Of a stretch of 64,000 nt of DNA, positions 34,639 to 43,664 are shown in pieces. The DNA is from Branchiostoma floridae (taxonomy: Eukaryota > Chordata > Leptocardii > Amphioxiformes > Branchiostomatidae): contig NC_049993.1 in NCBI RefSeq assembly GCF_000003815.2, positions 9,915,050 to 9,979,049 on the forward strand, written 5' to 3'. Position 1 is the stretch's first letter, and each line of letters opens with the position of its first letter. A program made the translations under genes and the position numbers. A model generated the notes under the pieces. It was not told the origin of the DNA. It saw nothing but the letters and a program-made list of their open reading frames with translations, and did no database searches.

Positions 34639-37600
34639 TAGGGTGAAAACTGTCTGTGATCCAGCGCAACCTGGCCCTAACTTTTTGCATCGTTATACAT
34701 AAAATATTGATTACCAAATACCTTAGATACCATACGCGTGAATCAGTCTCGGTCTACATATCAATCGCTTGCCAATACATAAAAGACTGCTTTGGGAATT
34801 AAAAAAGATAGTGACACCCATGTTTATCCCCATGGAGGTTTTCGTATTTTCATATATAGTTTAGTTCGTAGAGTATTAAGATTTATTCTGTATCCTCTTT
34901 TTACAGTTTATATTTATTTGACCATACAGAAGTCACCGTGCTTTTTTGTCGTGCCAATAAAGCTTGCAGTATGAATGCTGTATGAACAGTATATCGTCTT
35001 AAGAAGTAACTGCGACCCTATCTTCTAAATGAATTTAGCTACATCTTGCAATGGAAAGAATTTCACATTTTGTGAATAATGCCGAATTATTTATGATGCT
35101 AATACACTAAAACGCTTTGTATTTTGTTTTTGTTTTGCTCCTGTATTAGTTAAAATGCGTATCCATTCTAAAAATCTCTCTAACACGTGTACAACGTACT
35201 CCCTGTATTTTCCCAAAAATATTCTCCTTAAGCCCCGTTTACAAATCAAGAATTTAGCTCGGCCGAGTTGTCAGCGAGCTCTAAATTACGAGGAGGCATG
35301 AACCTGATGCCTACGAAGAAATGGAAGAGTTTCTTCGTCGAAGGCTCCCTAAAGCCCCCTTTACAAATCAAGAATTTCGCTCGGCCGAGTTGTCAGCGAG
35401 CTGTGGATTACGAGGAGGCATGAACCTGATGCCGACGAAGAAATGGAAGAGTTTCTTCGTCGAAGGCTCCCTAACCTGATTACTAGTAATAACGGATACA
35501 CGCTCATCACACGGCTCCATTGTTTCGGTACCACCTGTACAAGACAGTTATGTCTGTCACGTCCTGTGCTCCTCCCTCTGACGTGAAATTGAAAGGTTCA
35601 GTCACGATCGCCTTTGTTGAATTTCACTCGGCCGTTGAGGCCAATGTTAAGATAACAACAATAGTGCAAAGTCATAAGTCTCCGGCTATACGGATGGTTA
35701 ATTTGAGGCGCGGTCGGTCATGGGCATTCCAGATGAAGTACGTAGCTTTTTGTTTCTTTTATTAACTGATTCAATGAAAAAAAAATCACTTGTATGAAAA
35801 TAAAAACTGGGCCGTGTTTATCCCTCAAACTGATTCAAGAAAAACGAAGATGTTTTTGTCTTTAATTTCGCACGACTTTTGAGGTCAATGTTAAGATAAC
35901 ATCTATATAACTGCAAAGTCATGGACAATACGGATAGTGATTTTACTGGCACAGAAAACTAGCGTCTACCAGGCTCCGCGGATCGGTGGTCTAATTGTAG
36001 GAAGGTGAGGAAACTGATCCTCTGGCCGGCCGACTCCCCTTGCGTAGATCTACAATAGACTCTATTTGTCCAATTTGTACAATTAGACCACCGATCCGTG
36101 GGGCCTGGCAGAGGCTAACAGAAAACCTAAAGCTAACACCATAAGAAACTAGAGTTCGGGGACCTCATACCTCCATGAAATATTTATTGCTTTTTTGTGG
36201 ATGGTATGTATGTTTATAGTCGGTTGTATTTGAGAGTAATGGTTATATAATATAAATGTTATGGGAAAGTAGTGGTGTATTTATTTAATGACACAGAGGA
36301 TGTCCATCTGATTAGTAATTATCAAAATGTGACACTTAATTGTGTAATGTGCGTTTAAGAGGTCGACGGCATATGGTAGCGTGGTGTTCCTTAAGCTTGA
36401 TGTTTGGCATTTAAACTGTCTAAGGTTGTCAGCATTATTGAGGTTCGACTATGTGCCTCAGAGCTGTGTGGTGGGAGGAAGTTGGGAAACTCAGAAAGAA
36501 GAAGGGATGTGGCCAACTTTAGTCAGATGGTGATTTGTTTTTCCACCAATATGTCATAACATCAGCTGTTCACACGGTACAAAAACGAGATGCACACTTT
36601 CCTCTGACAGCCCTACACCAACTGTAAGATGAATACTTGGCGCCAACCCCGTCTGCTAAAAAACAAGTACCATTGGCTACGAAAGAGACAACTAACAACA
36701 ATGAAAAGTTTGTTTCTTCTTCTTTTTTTGCCATACATTGTACCGTGTACGATCGTTGCGCAATAAAGTTCTTCATAACGACATGACCCGCTTGCATTGC
36801 GACGTTTTGCTAGTCACCGTAGCGGTGTGCTCAGCCTGGCACCGTTAATGTAATCGTAAGACCAACAACACGTTTTCATAGTAGTACTTCCCCGAATTTT
36901 CACCGTTACTTCCTGCACGCACCCCTCTCAATCAGTCAGTAAACTCATTGGAGATGTGAAGTACAATAAAGATAATAGAGTATAAATCTGTCAGTCATCT
37001 CTTGTGTTTCTTCCCCTATCAGTATTCGAATTGTTCTTAATGATCCTTAAACGACTCTTAATTCCTCCCAGAATTGTTAGCTAACGTAGCGACAATTTCC
37101 GTTTTTTTTCGGTGACATATGTGCCAGTCACTGCCGTGCCCGGACCAGCCTGTGCGTTTTTGACATATTGAACGGTCAACAATACAGTTTAATTTATTGT
37201 GGTACTTCCCCGAATTTTCACTGCTACTTTCGAGTGCAGGCACCTCTCTCAATCGTATAATTCAATTCTATAAAATAGTAGAATATAAATTATGCCAGTC
37301 ATCTCCCGTGGTTCTCCCTCAAACTGTTCTGAAACGAACCTTATTTCCTTTTAGTGCTGTTACTGTAGCTAACGTAACGACAATACTCGTTTTTCTGTGA
37401 CATATGTGCCAGTCACTTCCGTGCTGGGTCTAGCCTGGTACCGTTGTACGTTTTGTCATCTTTTAAACGACCAACAAAACGCGTTCATTGTGGTACTTCC
37501 CCGAATTTTCACCGCTACTTCCTGCACGCCCCCTGTCAAGGGTCGGGGCTACTGTTTTCTGTTTACTGTGTCAACAATGGCAATATAAATGGTCCGGTTA

Positions 37601-40600
37601 ATTATAAGGACTAGCCTGGATGCCAGACCCCAGCCCGATCTCTATCTATAACGTGTGGGGATATTTTTGAGATCGGTCTTGGGTCTGGTGTCCAGGCTAG
37701 TAAATGACGTTAGGTTAGGTCAAGGACATTAAATAATGTTCTTGTCCGACTCCGCGTTAAACGCGTGGTTCTGAGGCTTTTTACACGTGTTCCTAGTGGT
37801 CTGCATTTTAGAGTAAGATTAAAAGAAACGCAGATCACTTGAAGTACGTTTAAAAGGCCTCAAAATACACAAGCAAATACTGAGCGGGATCCTACCTCTG
37901 CTTGGAGATTAGATCCAATTCAGTATGCCTACCCGTGCGTTATAAGTGTTCGGCGCTCTGGCATTACCAAGTGCTTGAGAACCTTGTTGCCTTTGGCTAA
38001 TGGTTCTTTGATAATTTTGCTCCCGACATCGCGGACCGGTACGGTACCGCCCGTGCTAACAGTTGATTAACCGCTTAGTGACGTGTTCCTCAGCTTGTGA
38101 TTAGAGTATTTTAGAAAACAAACCTGAAGAGTCACCCAGTAGGAAAAATGCATCTGTATTCAATGTAGAAGGTTGTGACGGGTTTTCAATTATATGTATG
38201 TATGACTGTGGCCTAATTATAAAGTAAAGACTAAGAATAATGTGACATTCAAACAATACCGTCAGTGTTCTTAGATCCAGCTCTGATATGTGAATAGATA
38301 TGGACAAAGTCTGTTAAGAACCCGATCGGCAACTAAAGACAAAATGGCGTCGCGCAGACGTCATGGCCAAATCATGTAAAAGTCACTGCGCCATTTCTCC
38401 TTATTTTCAATGAATAAAATGTTTTGATTGCTGTCATTTGCATAATCGTAGACTCTTGTCTGCATCCCTTCTTAAAGGGGTCCTTAGGTAGTGTGTACTC
38501 GACAACCTTTAATGGGCCTTAACTGCCATTAATCGGGTGCCCTCAGGCACTGCACCTCCATGTGACAGCGGTAAACAGTCCGAGGCACCCCGCCCATTTT
38601 TTTGTATCATTTACGCTTCTTTGCCGCTGTGTTCTACAAGCTTAAGTTTATTAGCCGTGAGAGGCATAATTATGAACGATAGAAATGTCATTAGTATTGA
38701 TGATTGTGCCTTTTTGCCACTTCTGGTCATCATTTTTGAAAGCGGCATTTTACCCCGAAAGAAACTTTAAAGTCATTTTGTGAGTGGACATGCGACCAAC
38801 TGGGCCAATTATGACGCATGTGTATAATACATGTAAAATAGAAAGCCAAAGATTCATACGCAGTGTACAAAATACTTTTCTGAGCCTGGTTGCACAGTGT
38901 GCAACCTGGGTCAAAACTAGGTTGCACAACTGAATTTCAAGTTGCACCGCCTAGAATTCACTATTAAAAATGTCCATCTGCCAAGAAATCTGCAATTATT
39001 GACATGTTTGGCTGCTATGAAACGGAACTGCCTCGTTCCATTTATTTCTTCCAAGTAAATTGACAACAAAATCGAGTTCTGAGGCTCAAAATCAAAGTTG
39101 CGCCCTGTGCAACCTGAGTTTAGAAGTAAGTTGCGCCAAGCAAAAAGTGGTTGCAATGTGCAAGTGTGCAAGTGGGTATTTTGCACGCTGATACATGAAG
39201 ACTATGTTTAATATTCACCTTACACCTTTAGAACCAACCGCGCCTCAAAAGTCAACCATCCGTTCAAGTGACGTCCGAGAGAGATCATTGCTGTTTACCT
39301 GACGTTGGCCCCAATGGTTGGGTGAAACTTAAGAAGAAAGTCGTGACTGGGTCTTATTCATCTTTTTTGAGGGGGCGTCGGAGGTATAGGGGAAACGACT
39401 AAGCACAGTAATGAAACAAAGTGATTAAATCCTTATTATAAGAGAGTCATGGCCATCCGTGCAACCAGCAAGCCAGGATGATGATGATGATGATGATAAG
39501 ACTTTAAAACTAATTTCAAACATGAAGAATATTGTGTTCTAATTCTGTCGTTACTCTACATCTAACGTCTTAGACGTGAGGTGAAAGTTAAAAAAAAATA
39601 ACTACTGTAATAGGATAACGTATTGGAAAAGATCGGAACAAAACAACGATACACAAAAGAAAGTCCAATTTGAAACCTGAGACACTCTACATCTATTAAA
39701 CACGATGTTTCTAGACGAATCACAGGATTAGAGACATCGTTGATCTGACAATACAGCGACTGTAGTTTCTCTACGACTCAGGGAACATGGACAGGAGTTC
39801 GTCTTGAATCGTACATCGATTACAAGGTTTTAAATAGAACATAGTAGGTGCTCTATTATCAAGAATCATCAGTTCCTCGGGGCAAATTACTTCCGAGACT
39901 GCGGGCATAAAGAATGATATTTTACGTGTCGTACGTATACGCTGTAGCCATTGTATCAAATCTATATAAATGGCATCTATCATTAATAAGCTAGCGTCTC
40001 CTATGGTATCCTAATAATGTTGTGGTGCATCAGCAGCTGAATACTGACAATGACAACCTGACATATAGAATGTGTAGAAAGATTAGGTTTTAAAGTCTCG
40101 GATTTTCAGCCTGTACCCACCCCAGTTGTCGAAAGCTGTTGTTATACGGTTCTGTGGTTTTCACCCACAAAACAGGACCACCACCACCACACAGACACAC
40201 CGCTCCCGGACCACTACAGAGGTACATGGAGCGGTAGACCATGTCTGTCAGCTTGAAAGGGTTTTGTGGCTGCCAAAATGGAGACTTTTTTGGTCCGTGT
40301 TTTTAAGTTGTCGCCAAGGGCTATTGTAGTGTACGTAGTCCGGGGTAGCTTAATACCGTACGGTTGTGAAACGTGAAACCAGGCAGCGCTACAAGTCGGC
40401 ACGCCAGGCGACTCAAGACCACCGATCCTCCGCGCTCCGTGTGTATTGTGGACACTTTTTTTTTTAGATTTTCCGGGTAGTTTACTGGCTACATTTACGT
40501 CCTTGAACCCGTGCTCATAAACAAGGGAGAAGGAAGCTACACGCAACTGTAGGTAGGTCAAGGATTGTCAACAGCAAAACAAAAATGTTTCTCAAGAAAA

Positions 40601-40848
40601 TACCCGTCTCCTTTCTCTGTGGATTTTGTAAACTGCGATGTAATGTATAACGATAGGTAATAAAATAGATATGATCATGATGAATCAGTAAAGAACGTAC
40701 CAGGTCCGACGCCGCAGGGCGCGCGGGTTCGAGTGTTGTCCAAGAAGTCGAAGGCGAAGCGGCGAGCCGGCGGGAACGTCAGGCGAATGTGGGCGGACGT
40801 CAGTGCGACCAGGCCCGCCAACACGAACAGACCCGTTCGGTAACCCAT
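18658..40848 (-). CDS. Secreted LPMO-like / EGF / DOMON multidomain protein with GPI-like tail
   Basis: Twenty exons (high to low): 40701-40848, 33324-33397, 29704-29816, 28915-29072, 28479-28550, 27557-27679, 27024-27121, 25353-25425, 24770-24891, 24038-24161, 23401-23526, 23008-23211, 22119-22248, 21529-21605, 21075-21196, 20637-20711, 20233-20294, 19787-19902, 19193-19354, 18658-18743. All phases agree (754 aa). Signal peptide 1-19 leaves a mature N-terminal His ([11 protein letters not shown]). Residues 20-165 look like a copper monooxygenase (LPMO) fold: His20, His73 in [11 protein letters not shown], and FTCDRC...[11 protein letters not shown]. Then come a 4-Cys motif (166-188), an EGF-like domain (191-227), DOMON-1 (231-286 and 412-525) split by a Glu/Pro-rich insert (304-411), DOMON-2 (549-726; [28 protein letters not shown]) and a hydrophobic end ([15 protein letters not shown]). 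DOMON domains bind haem or sugars. The LPMO assignment is inference from motifs; the enzyme activity is unproven. Confidence 0.9.
20421..20604. mobile_element. TA-flanked MITE, CTCTCC family, copy 1
   Basis: Termini TACTCTCCAAGCAGAGGTTA and its complement enclose about 180 bp, with inner arms TTTTTATCGGGCTTTCTATT and GAATAGAAAGCCC. The flanking TA suggests a Tc1/mariner-type target. Related copies lie at 31078 and 46291. It is in an intron of the minus-strand gene. Confidence 0.85.
21960..22065 (-). mobile_element. tRNA-derived SINE fragment
   Basis: Read on the minus strand, TGTGGCCCTATCGGTAAGGT leads to a box-B-like segment (complement of TTTTGAATCCGGGACCTC), which resembles a tRNA D-arm and T-arm in order. 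No complete cloverleaf or acceptor stem is seen. Confidence 0.45.
22749..22970 (-). mobile_element. tRNA-derived SINE copy 2
   Basis: The minus strand starts GGCGTCGGGCGTGGCGTAAC, with a box A-like TGGTAGAGCG and box B-like GAGTTCGATCCCC, followed by a body with CCTTGGGAAAGGCACTTTAC and the same GTGGCACTG tail as the copy at 9096. It lies in an intron of the DOMON gene. Confidence 0.75.
23603..23777. mobile_element. Palindromic MITE (GGGCCCGGC type), copy 1
   Basis: Ends TTTCCAAACTGGGGCCCGGC and GCCGGGCCCCGGTTTGAAA are inverted copies. A related element lies at 25566-25731 with the same right end. Both are in introns of the DOMON gene. Confidence 0.75.
24181..24275 (+). repeat. Retroelement-end repeat with hammerhead-like motif, copy 1
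   Basis: CTGACGA at 24191 and GAAAC at 24217 flank a stem with GTAG and CTAC arms, preceded by GTC. This is the CUGANGA / stem II / GAAA arrangement of a hammerhead ribozyme. The following CCAAAATCATACCTAGTTG recurs in related copies at 30765 (minus) and 42491. Confidence 0.5.
25094..25294. other. Assembly gap (201 N) in a DOMON gene intron
   Basis: The flanking exons (25353-25425 and 24770-24891) join in phase as [14 protein letters not shown], so the gap probably hides only intron, although a small phase-neutral exon cannot be excluded. Confidence 0.95.
25566..25731. mobile_element. Palindromic MITE (GGGCCCGGC type), copy 2
   Basis: The right end CGGCCGGGCCCCGGTTTGAAA matches the element at 23603-23777, and the interior also carries a similar ACAAAACACACAGAACGTAA stretch. 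The left end is degraded. Confidence 0.6.
26310..26997. mobile_element. 688-bp TTAA-flanked non-autonomous element
   Basis: A perfect 12-bp inverted repeat (AGGCATACTACG ... CGTAGTATGCCT) is bounded on both sides by TTAA (26306-26309 and 26998-27001), the target-site signature of piggyBac-type transposons. There is no transposase inside. It lies in the intron between DOMON gene exons 7 and 8. Confidence 0.8.
27732..28112. mobile_element. 381-bp foldback element with 9-bp target duplication
   Basis: The arms (27732-27800 and 28047-28112) are inverted copies starting CATCCTCCTA and including GGGGCCCTGCTATCTCATGG. GTGAACAGT is duplicated on both sides (27723-27731 and 28113-28121). A 9-bp duplication is typical of Mutator-like elements. 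It lies in the intron just upstream of the EGF exon. Confidence 0.87.
28365..28412 (-). pseudogene. Reverse transcriptase relic
   Basis: A minus-strand frame reads [13 protein letters not shown], matching the conserved non-LTR RT motif [14 protein letters not shown]. Flanking sequence is not recognisable, so only a short decayed fragment is left. Confidence 0.5.
29817..30110 (-). repeat. Acceptor-spanning partial copies of DOMON gene exon 3
   Basis: The start of exon 3 (minus strand GGAGGGATCCGTCTGGAGAT) with its preceding intron end is repeated upstream. One close copy has its acceptor near 29946 and a diverged one near 30084. Units are about 130 bp and share AACGTTAACTAC with the intron part. 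Only the copy at 29704-29816 reaches a donor. Confidence 0.8.
30765..30875 (-). repeat. Retroelement-end repeat with hammerhead-like motif, copy 2
   Basis: On the minus strand GTGTCACTTACGA is followed by a strong hairpin (AGATAACG ... CGTTATCT), then GAAATGTC and CCATATCCAGCTGCTTGAG. The order matches the copy at 24181, with one change in the CUGANGA core. Confidence 0.45.
31078..31233. mobile_element. TA-flanked MITE, CTCTCC family, copy 2
   Basis: Left end TACTCTTAAAGCATAGGTTA (degraded) and right end CCTAACCTCTGCTCGGAGAG enclose GTTTTTATCGGGCTCTCTAG. It is the same family as 20421-20604. Confidence 0.8.
31455..32070. mobile_element. Nested foldback element interrupted by a gap
   Basis: Outer arms share CTTCAATGACTTTCTGAA (31466) and its complement (32052), then ATGCCTTCTTAAAAT and its complement near 31985. 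Inner arms share TTGGGGCACCGGTGCGGCAC (31656) and its complement ending at the N gap (31872-31971). The gap lies inside an inner arm and may mark a collapsed hairpin. Confidence 0.65.
31872..31971. other. Assembly gap (100 N)
   Basis: The gap lies within a palindromic element in DOMON gene intron 2. No coding sequence appears to be lost. Confidence 0.98.
34479..34634 (+). repeat. (TA)n and (CT)n microsatellites
   Basis: TA repeats at 34479-34510 and CT repeats at 34580-34634 are separated by about 70 bp of unique sequence. Confidence 0.95.
35228..35473 (+). repeat. 121-bp direct tandem duplication
   Basis: Two adjacent copies (35228-35348 and 35349-35473) share TTTACAAATCAAGAATTT, GCTCGGCCGAGTTGTCAGCG and GTTTCTTCGTCGAAGGCTCC with few differences. 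Confidence 0.93.
35967..36111. mobile_element. Palindromic MITE with ~32-bp arms
   Basis: Left arm TACCAGGCTCCGCGGATCGG and right arm CCGATCCGTGGGGCCTGGCA are inverted copies; the inner sequence includes a GCCGGCCGAC motif. No TSD is identified. Confidence 0.8.
36810..37570 (+). repeat. Three tandem copies of a ~300-bp unit
   Basis: GGTACTTCCCCGAATTTTCA recurs near 36885, 37200 and 37490. CATATGTGCCAGTCACT, CTAACGTA(G/A)CGACAAT and CCAGTCATCTCCCGTGG-like segments recur with the same spacing. It is diverged and non-coding. Confidence 0.8.
37611..37700. mobile_element. 90-bp palindromic MITE, TAGCCTGG family, copy 1
   Basis: Ends CTAGCCTGGATGCCAGACCC and GGGTCTGGTGTCCAGGCTAG are inverted copies around a short loop. 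A second member lies at 45543-45622. Confidence 0.85.
38861..39190. mobile_element. TTGCAC-rich interspersed repeat, copy 1
   Basis: About 330 bp bounded by CAGTGTACAAAATAC and GTATTTTGCACGCTG (inverted ends). The interior holds GGTTGCACAGTGTGCAACC, a perfect palindrome, plus several further TTGCAC words. A second copy is at 42637-42939. Confidence 0.8.
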
Positions 40849-42490
40849 CTTGTAGCACTCCAGGTAAGGTTGGAGGATTCTCTAAGCTGTAAATCTTCCG
40901 TTAAAGCTGTGCTGTACCGAGTTCTTTGTGAAGCGGCGTGCGTTCTCGCAGAGCACCCTACAGCTATCCAGGCGTACTCGTACTGAGGGAGGCCACGGTG
41001 TGTTGACCACTAGTATGTAGTGCTACCTGTATGTGCACACCTTTGACAGCTAATACAATAGGGCGATGCCAACTCCGGACGCAGATAGGGGGCAACAGGT
41101 GCCTGCGTGTGAAAGCATTCGGATGGGCGTGGTCTGTAAGTCTTTCAGCAGCGAATAACAAAAACGATTAGCCAATGTCAGCAATTACCAGGAACTGATG
41201 CTACATTTCAGAGTATGATACGTCGTTATAATCTGTCGCGTTCTTCGCTACATGTGTGGAGCGATGACCTGTTTACAACCGTCCTAATTATATATTACAT
41301 TGAATAGCTAGTGTCCTATGCACCTTCGCTAAAAGATGCTAACCTTTACAACTGACGTATTCTAAAGGTTTCTCATTGATTTTACAAATAGACAATATAT
41401 ATTGATGGTCTTCGTTAAGATGTACTTATAGTGTAGCATAGCATTAGTTGTTCTGTCTCTCCCACTGACACTGTAAAGATTCTTTACAGCAACGTTTTAT
41501 GTAACTACTGCATTTAGCCCATATGGGCAAGGTCATGCAAATAAAGATCATTGTCATTGTCATTGTTAAGCAAATAAGTTGTGAGAAGTATAAAAGTCTT
41601 ATCCAAGCAAAGAAAGCCGAAGGGAGAATGCTGGAGTGTCTTTCCAGGACTTTGAAATATATATCCGCTTATATATTTTACAATTGACCAATCATAGGCT
41701 TTTTGGCGTATCTTATTACCTGGATGTCTAACCTTTACCCTCATAAGCTACTTGCTTTACCATTGACCAATCACAGGCTCTGTATTCAATCGGCAGTGGC
41801 CTACTCGATCAGATGCTATGGCGACTTGCAGATGATACGAATGGGTAATTTTGAAGCAGGTCTATAATTACAGATCGTTTGCATTTGTTTTTGTGTCAAC
41901 GAGGTCTACACCTCTATATCTGTAGCTGCATTAATTGAGTGTTCAACTTTTACTGCAATTTCCGGTATTCCTTAAGCTTAAACTTTTCGGAAACGGGGCC
42001 ATGGAACCTATATGGCGGGGCCTCACGATGGAGAGGCTTTAACAGGTTAGCCCAGCTGGCTTTTGACCCAAACAGTCGAGTAGCACTTGAACAATTCATG
42101 TCAATCTCTGCACAGCTGCCAACCTCTCCTGCACATATTTGACCGCGCCCTGGTCAAGTTTTGTTACTAACTTACTTGTAACAAGCCACCTGTCGAGACT
42201 ATATGATATAAATAATAATCGTATGTAAAAATTGTCGAAATCTATGTTCTAGTATGTTAAAGTGGAAGACGAAAAGTCATGCGTGTTCTGTGATTTTGAG
42301 AGAGCATAAATCTATTATCGTCCGAAATCTCGGAGAAAACAGTATTTACATATCTAAAGGTTTTGCCAAGCTCAAGCTGGTAAAGGACTTACTGCAACAA
42401 CAAATAGAAGCCAGAATACTTGGAGATGATGCTATGTGTAGTGTTTCTCAATAGGATATAAAAACCCTAGGTCTCTCCAACAAGATCTCT
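40849..42490. other. 5' flank of the LPMO-like/DOMON gene
   Basis: I see no TATA box in the first 100 bp upstream of the minus-strand ATG at 40848, and an untranslated first exon could lie further up. The stretch near 41695-41735 carries a fragment (GCGTATCTTATTACCTGGAT) of the hammerhead-like repeat family. No coding exon is recognised. Confidence 0.5.
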
Positions 42491-42605
42491 GTAGTGTCAC
42501 TGACGAAAGACATCGGATGTTGTCTAAAACGTCTGTTTACAAAATCATATCCAGTTGCTCGAGTAATTGCTTTTTGGCTTACCTTATGACCTGGATGTCT
42601 AACGG
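42491..42605 (+). repeat. Retroelement-end repeat with hammerhead-like motif, copy 3
   Basis: GTGTCACTGACGAAAGACA, then a hairpin, TAAAACGTC, and AATCATATCCAGTTGCTCG. It is the same order as at 24181, with the GAAA core changed to TAAAA, so it is probably inactive. Confidence 0.45.
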
Positions 42606-42636
42606 CTTCACCGATGTAACATTATACATATAGTAG

Positions 42637-42939
42637 CAGTGTACAAAATACTTTTTGAGCTAAGTTGCACAGTGTGCAACCTTGGGCAAAAACTAGGTTG
42701 CACATCTGATTTTCAAGTTGCACCACCTACAATTCACTAATTTCTGAAAAAAAAGGTACAATACCTGCATACATACATAACCTTTTACTATCATGTTACT
42801 TATAAGCATGTTTGTTTCAAACTAAAAATCAAGTAACTGAGGCTCAAAATCTAGGTTGCACACTGTGCAACCTGAGTTTAGAAGTAAGCTGCACCAAGCG
42901 AAAAGAGGTTGCAATGTGCAAGTGGTATTTTGCGCGCTG
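42637..42939. mobile_element. TTGCAC-rich interspersed repeat, copy 2
   Basis: The left end CAGTGTACAAAATAC, right end TATTTTGCGCGCTG and interior GTTGCACAGTGTGCAACC match the copy at 38861-39190. Confidence 0.8.
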
Positions 42940-43079
42940 CGTAGTCTTTCTGACTTAAAATTAAACATCAATGACACTTGTCATGATCTGCCATATGTTC
43001 ATCAAAACTTGACAAAAGGGAAGGCTAGGATAATGTAAAATGAGAATAATTCAGATAGAAACTGTTGTACTATTGGCTA

Positions 43080-43085
43080 TTTATT
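43080..43085 (-). terminator. Candidate poly(A) signal of Kelch copy A
   Basis: AATAAA on the minus strand, about 580 bp past the stop of Kelch copy A. Other weak candidates exist. Confidence 0.3.
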
Positions 43086-43664
43086 CTTATGCATCTGCTG
43101 GATTCAGCAGCATCTACTTGTATTACAACATTTGCATTGGACTTGGCCTGAGCACCAACCATTGTGACTACCATCCTTATATAACATAATATTCAACTTT
43201 TTCCCTGAGCATATCGAGGGCATGGCATCTGTGACCAGAAAATTAACAACTCAGTACAGAATTTACTAAGATCTCAAAATAATTAGTCATGATGAGCCAT
43301 GCTCCCCTATAACAGCACATTCTGTACTTACACTTCAACCCCAGGCCATACCAAATTCAATTAGTTGGTTCTTAAATTTCACGAAATAAAATAAAAAATA
43401 GCATGAGGCAAATTTCAGTAACTCATAAGCACAGATTTCCACATGTCTTTCTTCCAGCACTCTAACTTCTGTTGTCCTCTTGCAGAGTTAATACATGTAA
43501 AAAAAACAATTTCATAAAAAATAATGACCATAAACTGCAACCTTCATAAGTGGGTAGATTTCATAAATTGAGAGTCCTCTATGTGCTGTGTCTCTGAAAA
43601 TACATACATGTAGACTTCTGGATGGGAAATAATTTTCTGACATACAGAATTCTCTTTAAGCCAT

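Larger units (their letters stand above)
33398..40700 (-). other. 7.3-kb first intron of the LPMO-like/DOMON gene
   Basis: Both boundaries are good splice sites joining [12 protein letters not shown] in phase. The interior holds (TA)n and (CT)n microsatellites, small palindromic MITEs, a 121-bp direct duplication, a ~300-bp unit in three copies and a TTGCAC-rich repeat. I see no further coding exon; open frames such as 40214-40561 (-) have no recognisable domain. Confidence 0.7.

Noticed and set aside
40214-40561. 115-codon minus-strand open frame in the first intron of the DOMON gene
   Set aside because: No family recognised and no flanking splice evidence; exon phases of the gene do not need it.
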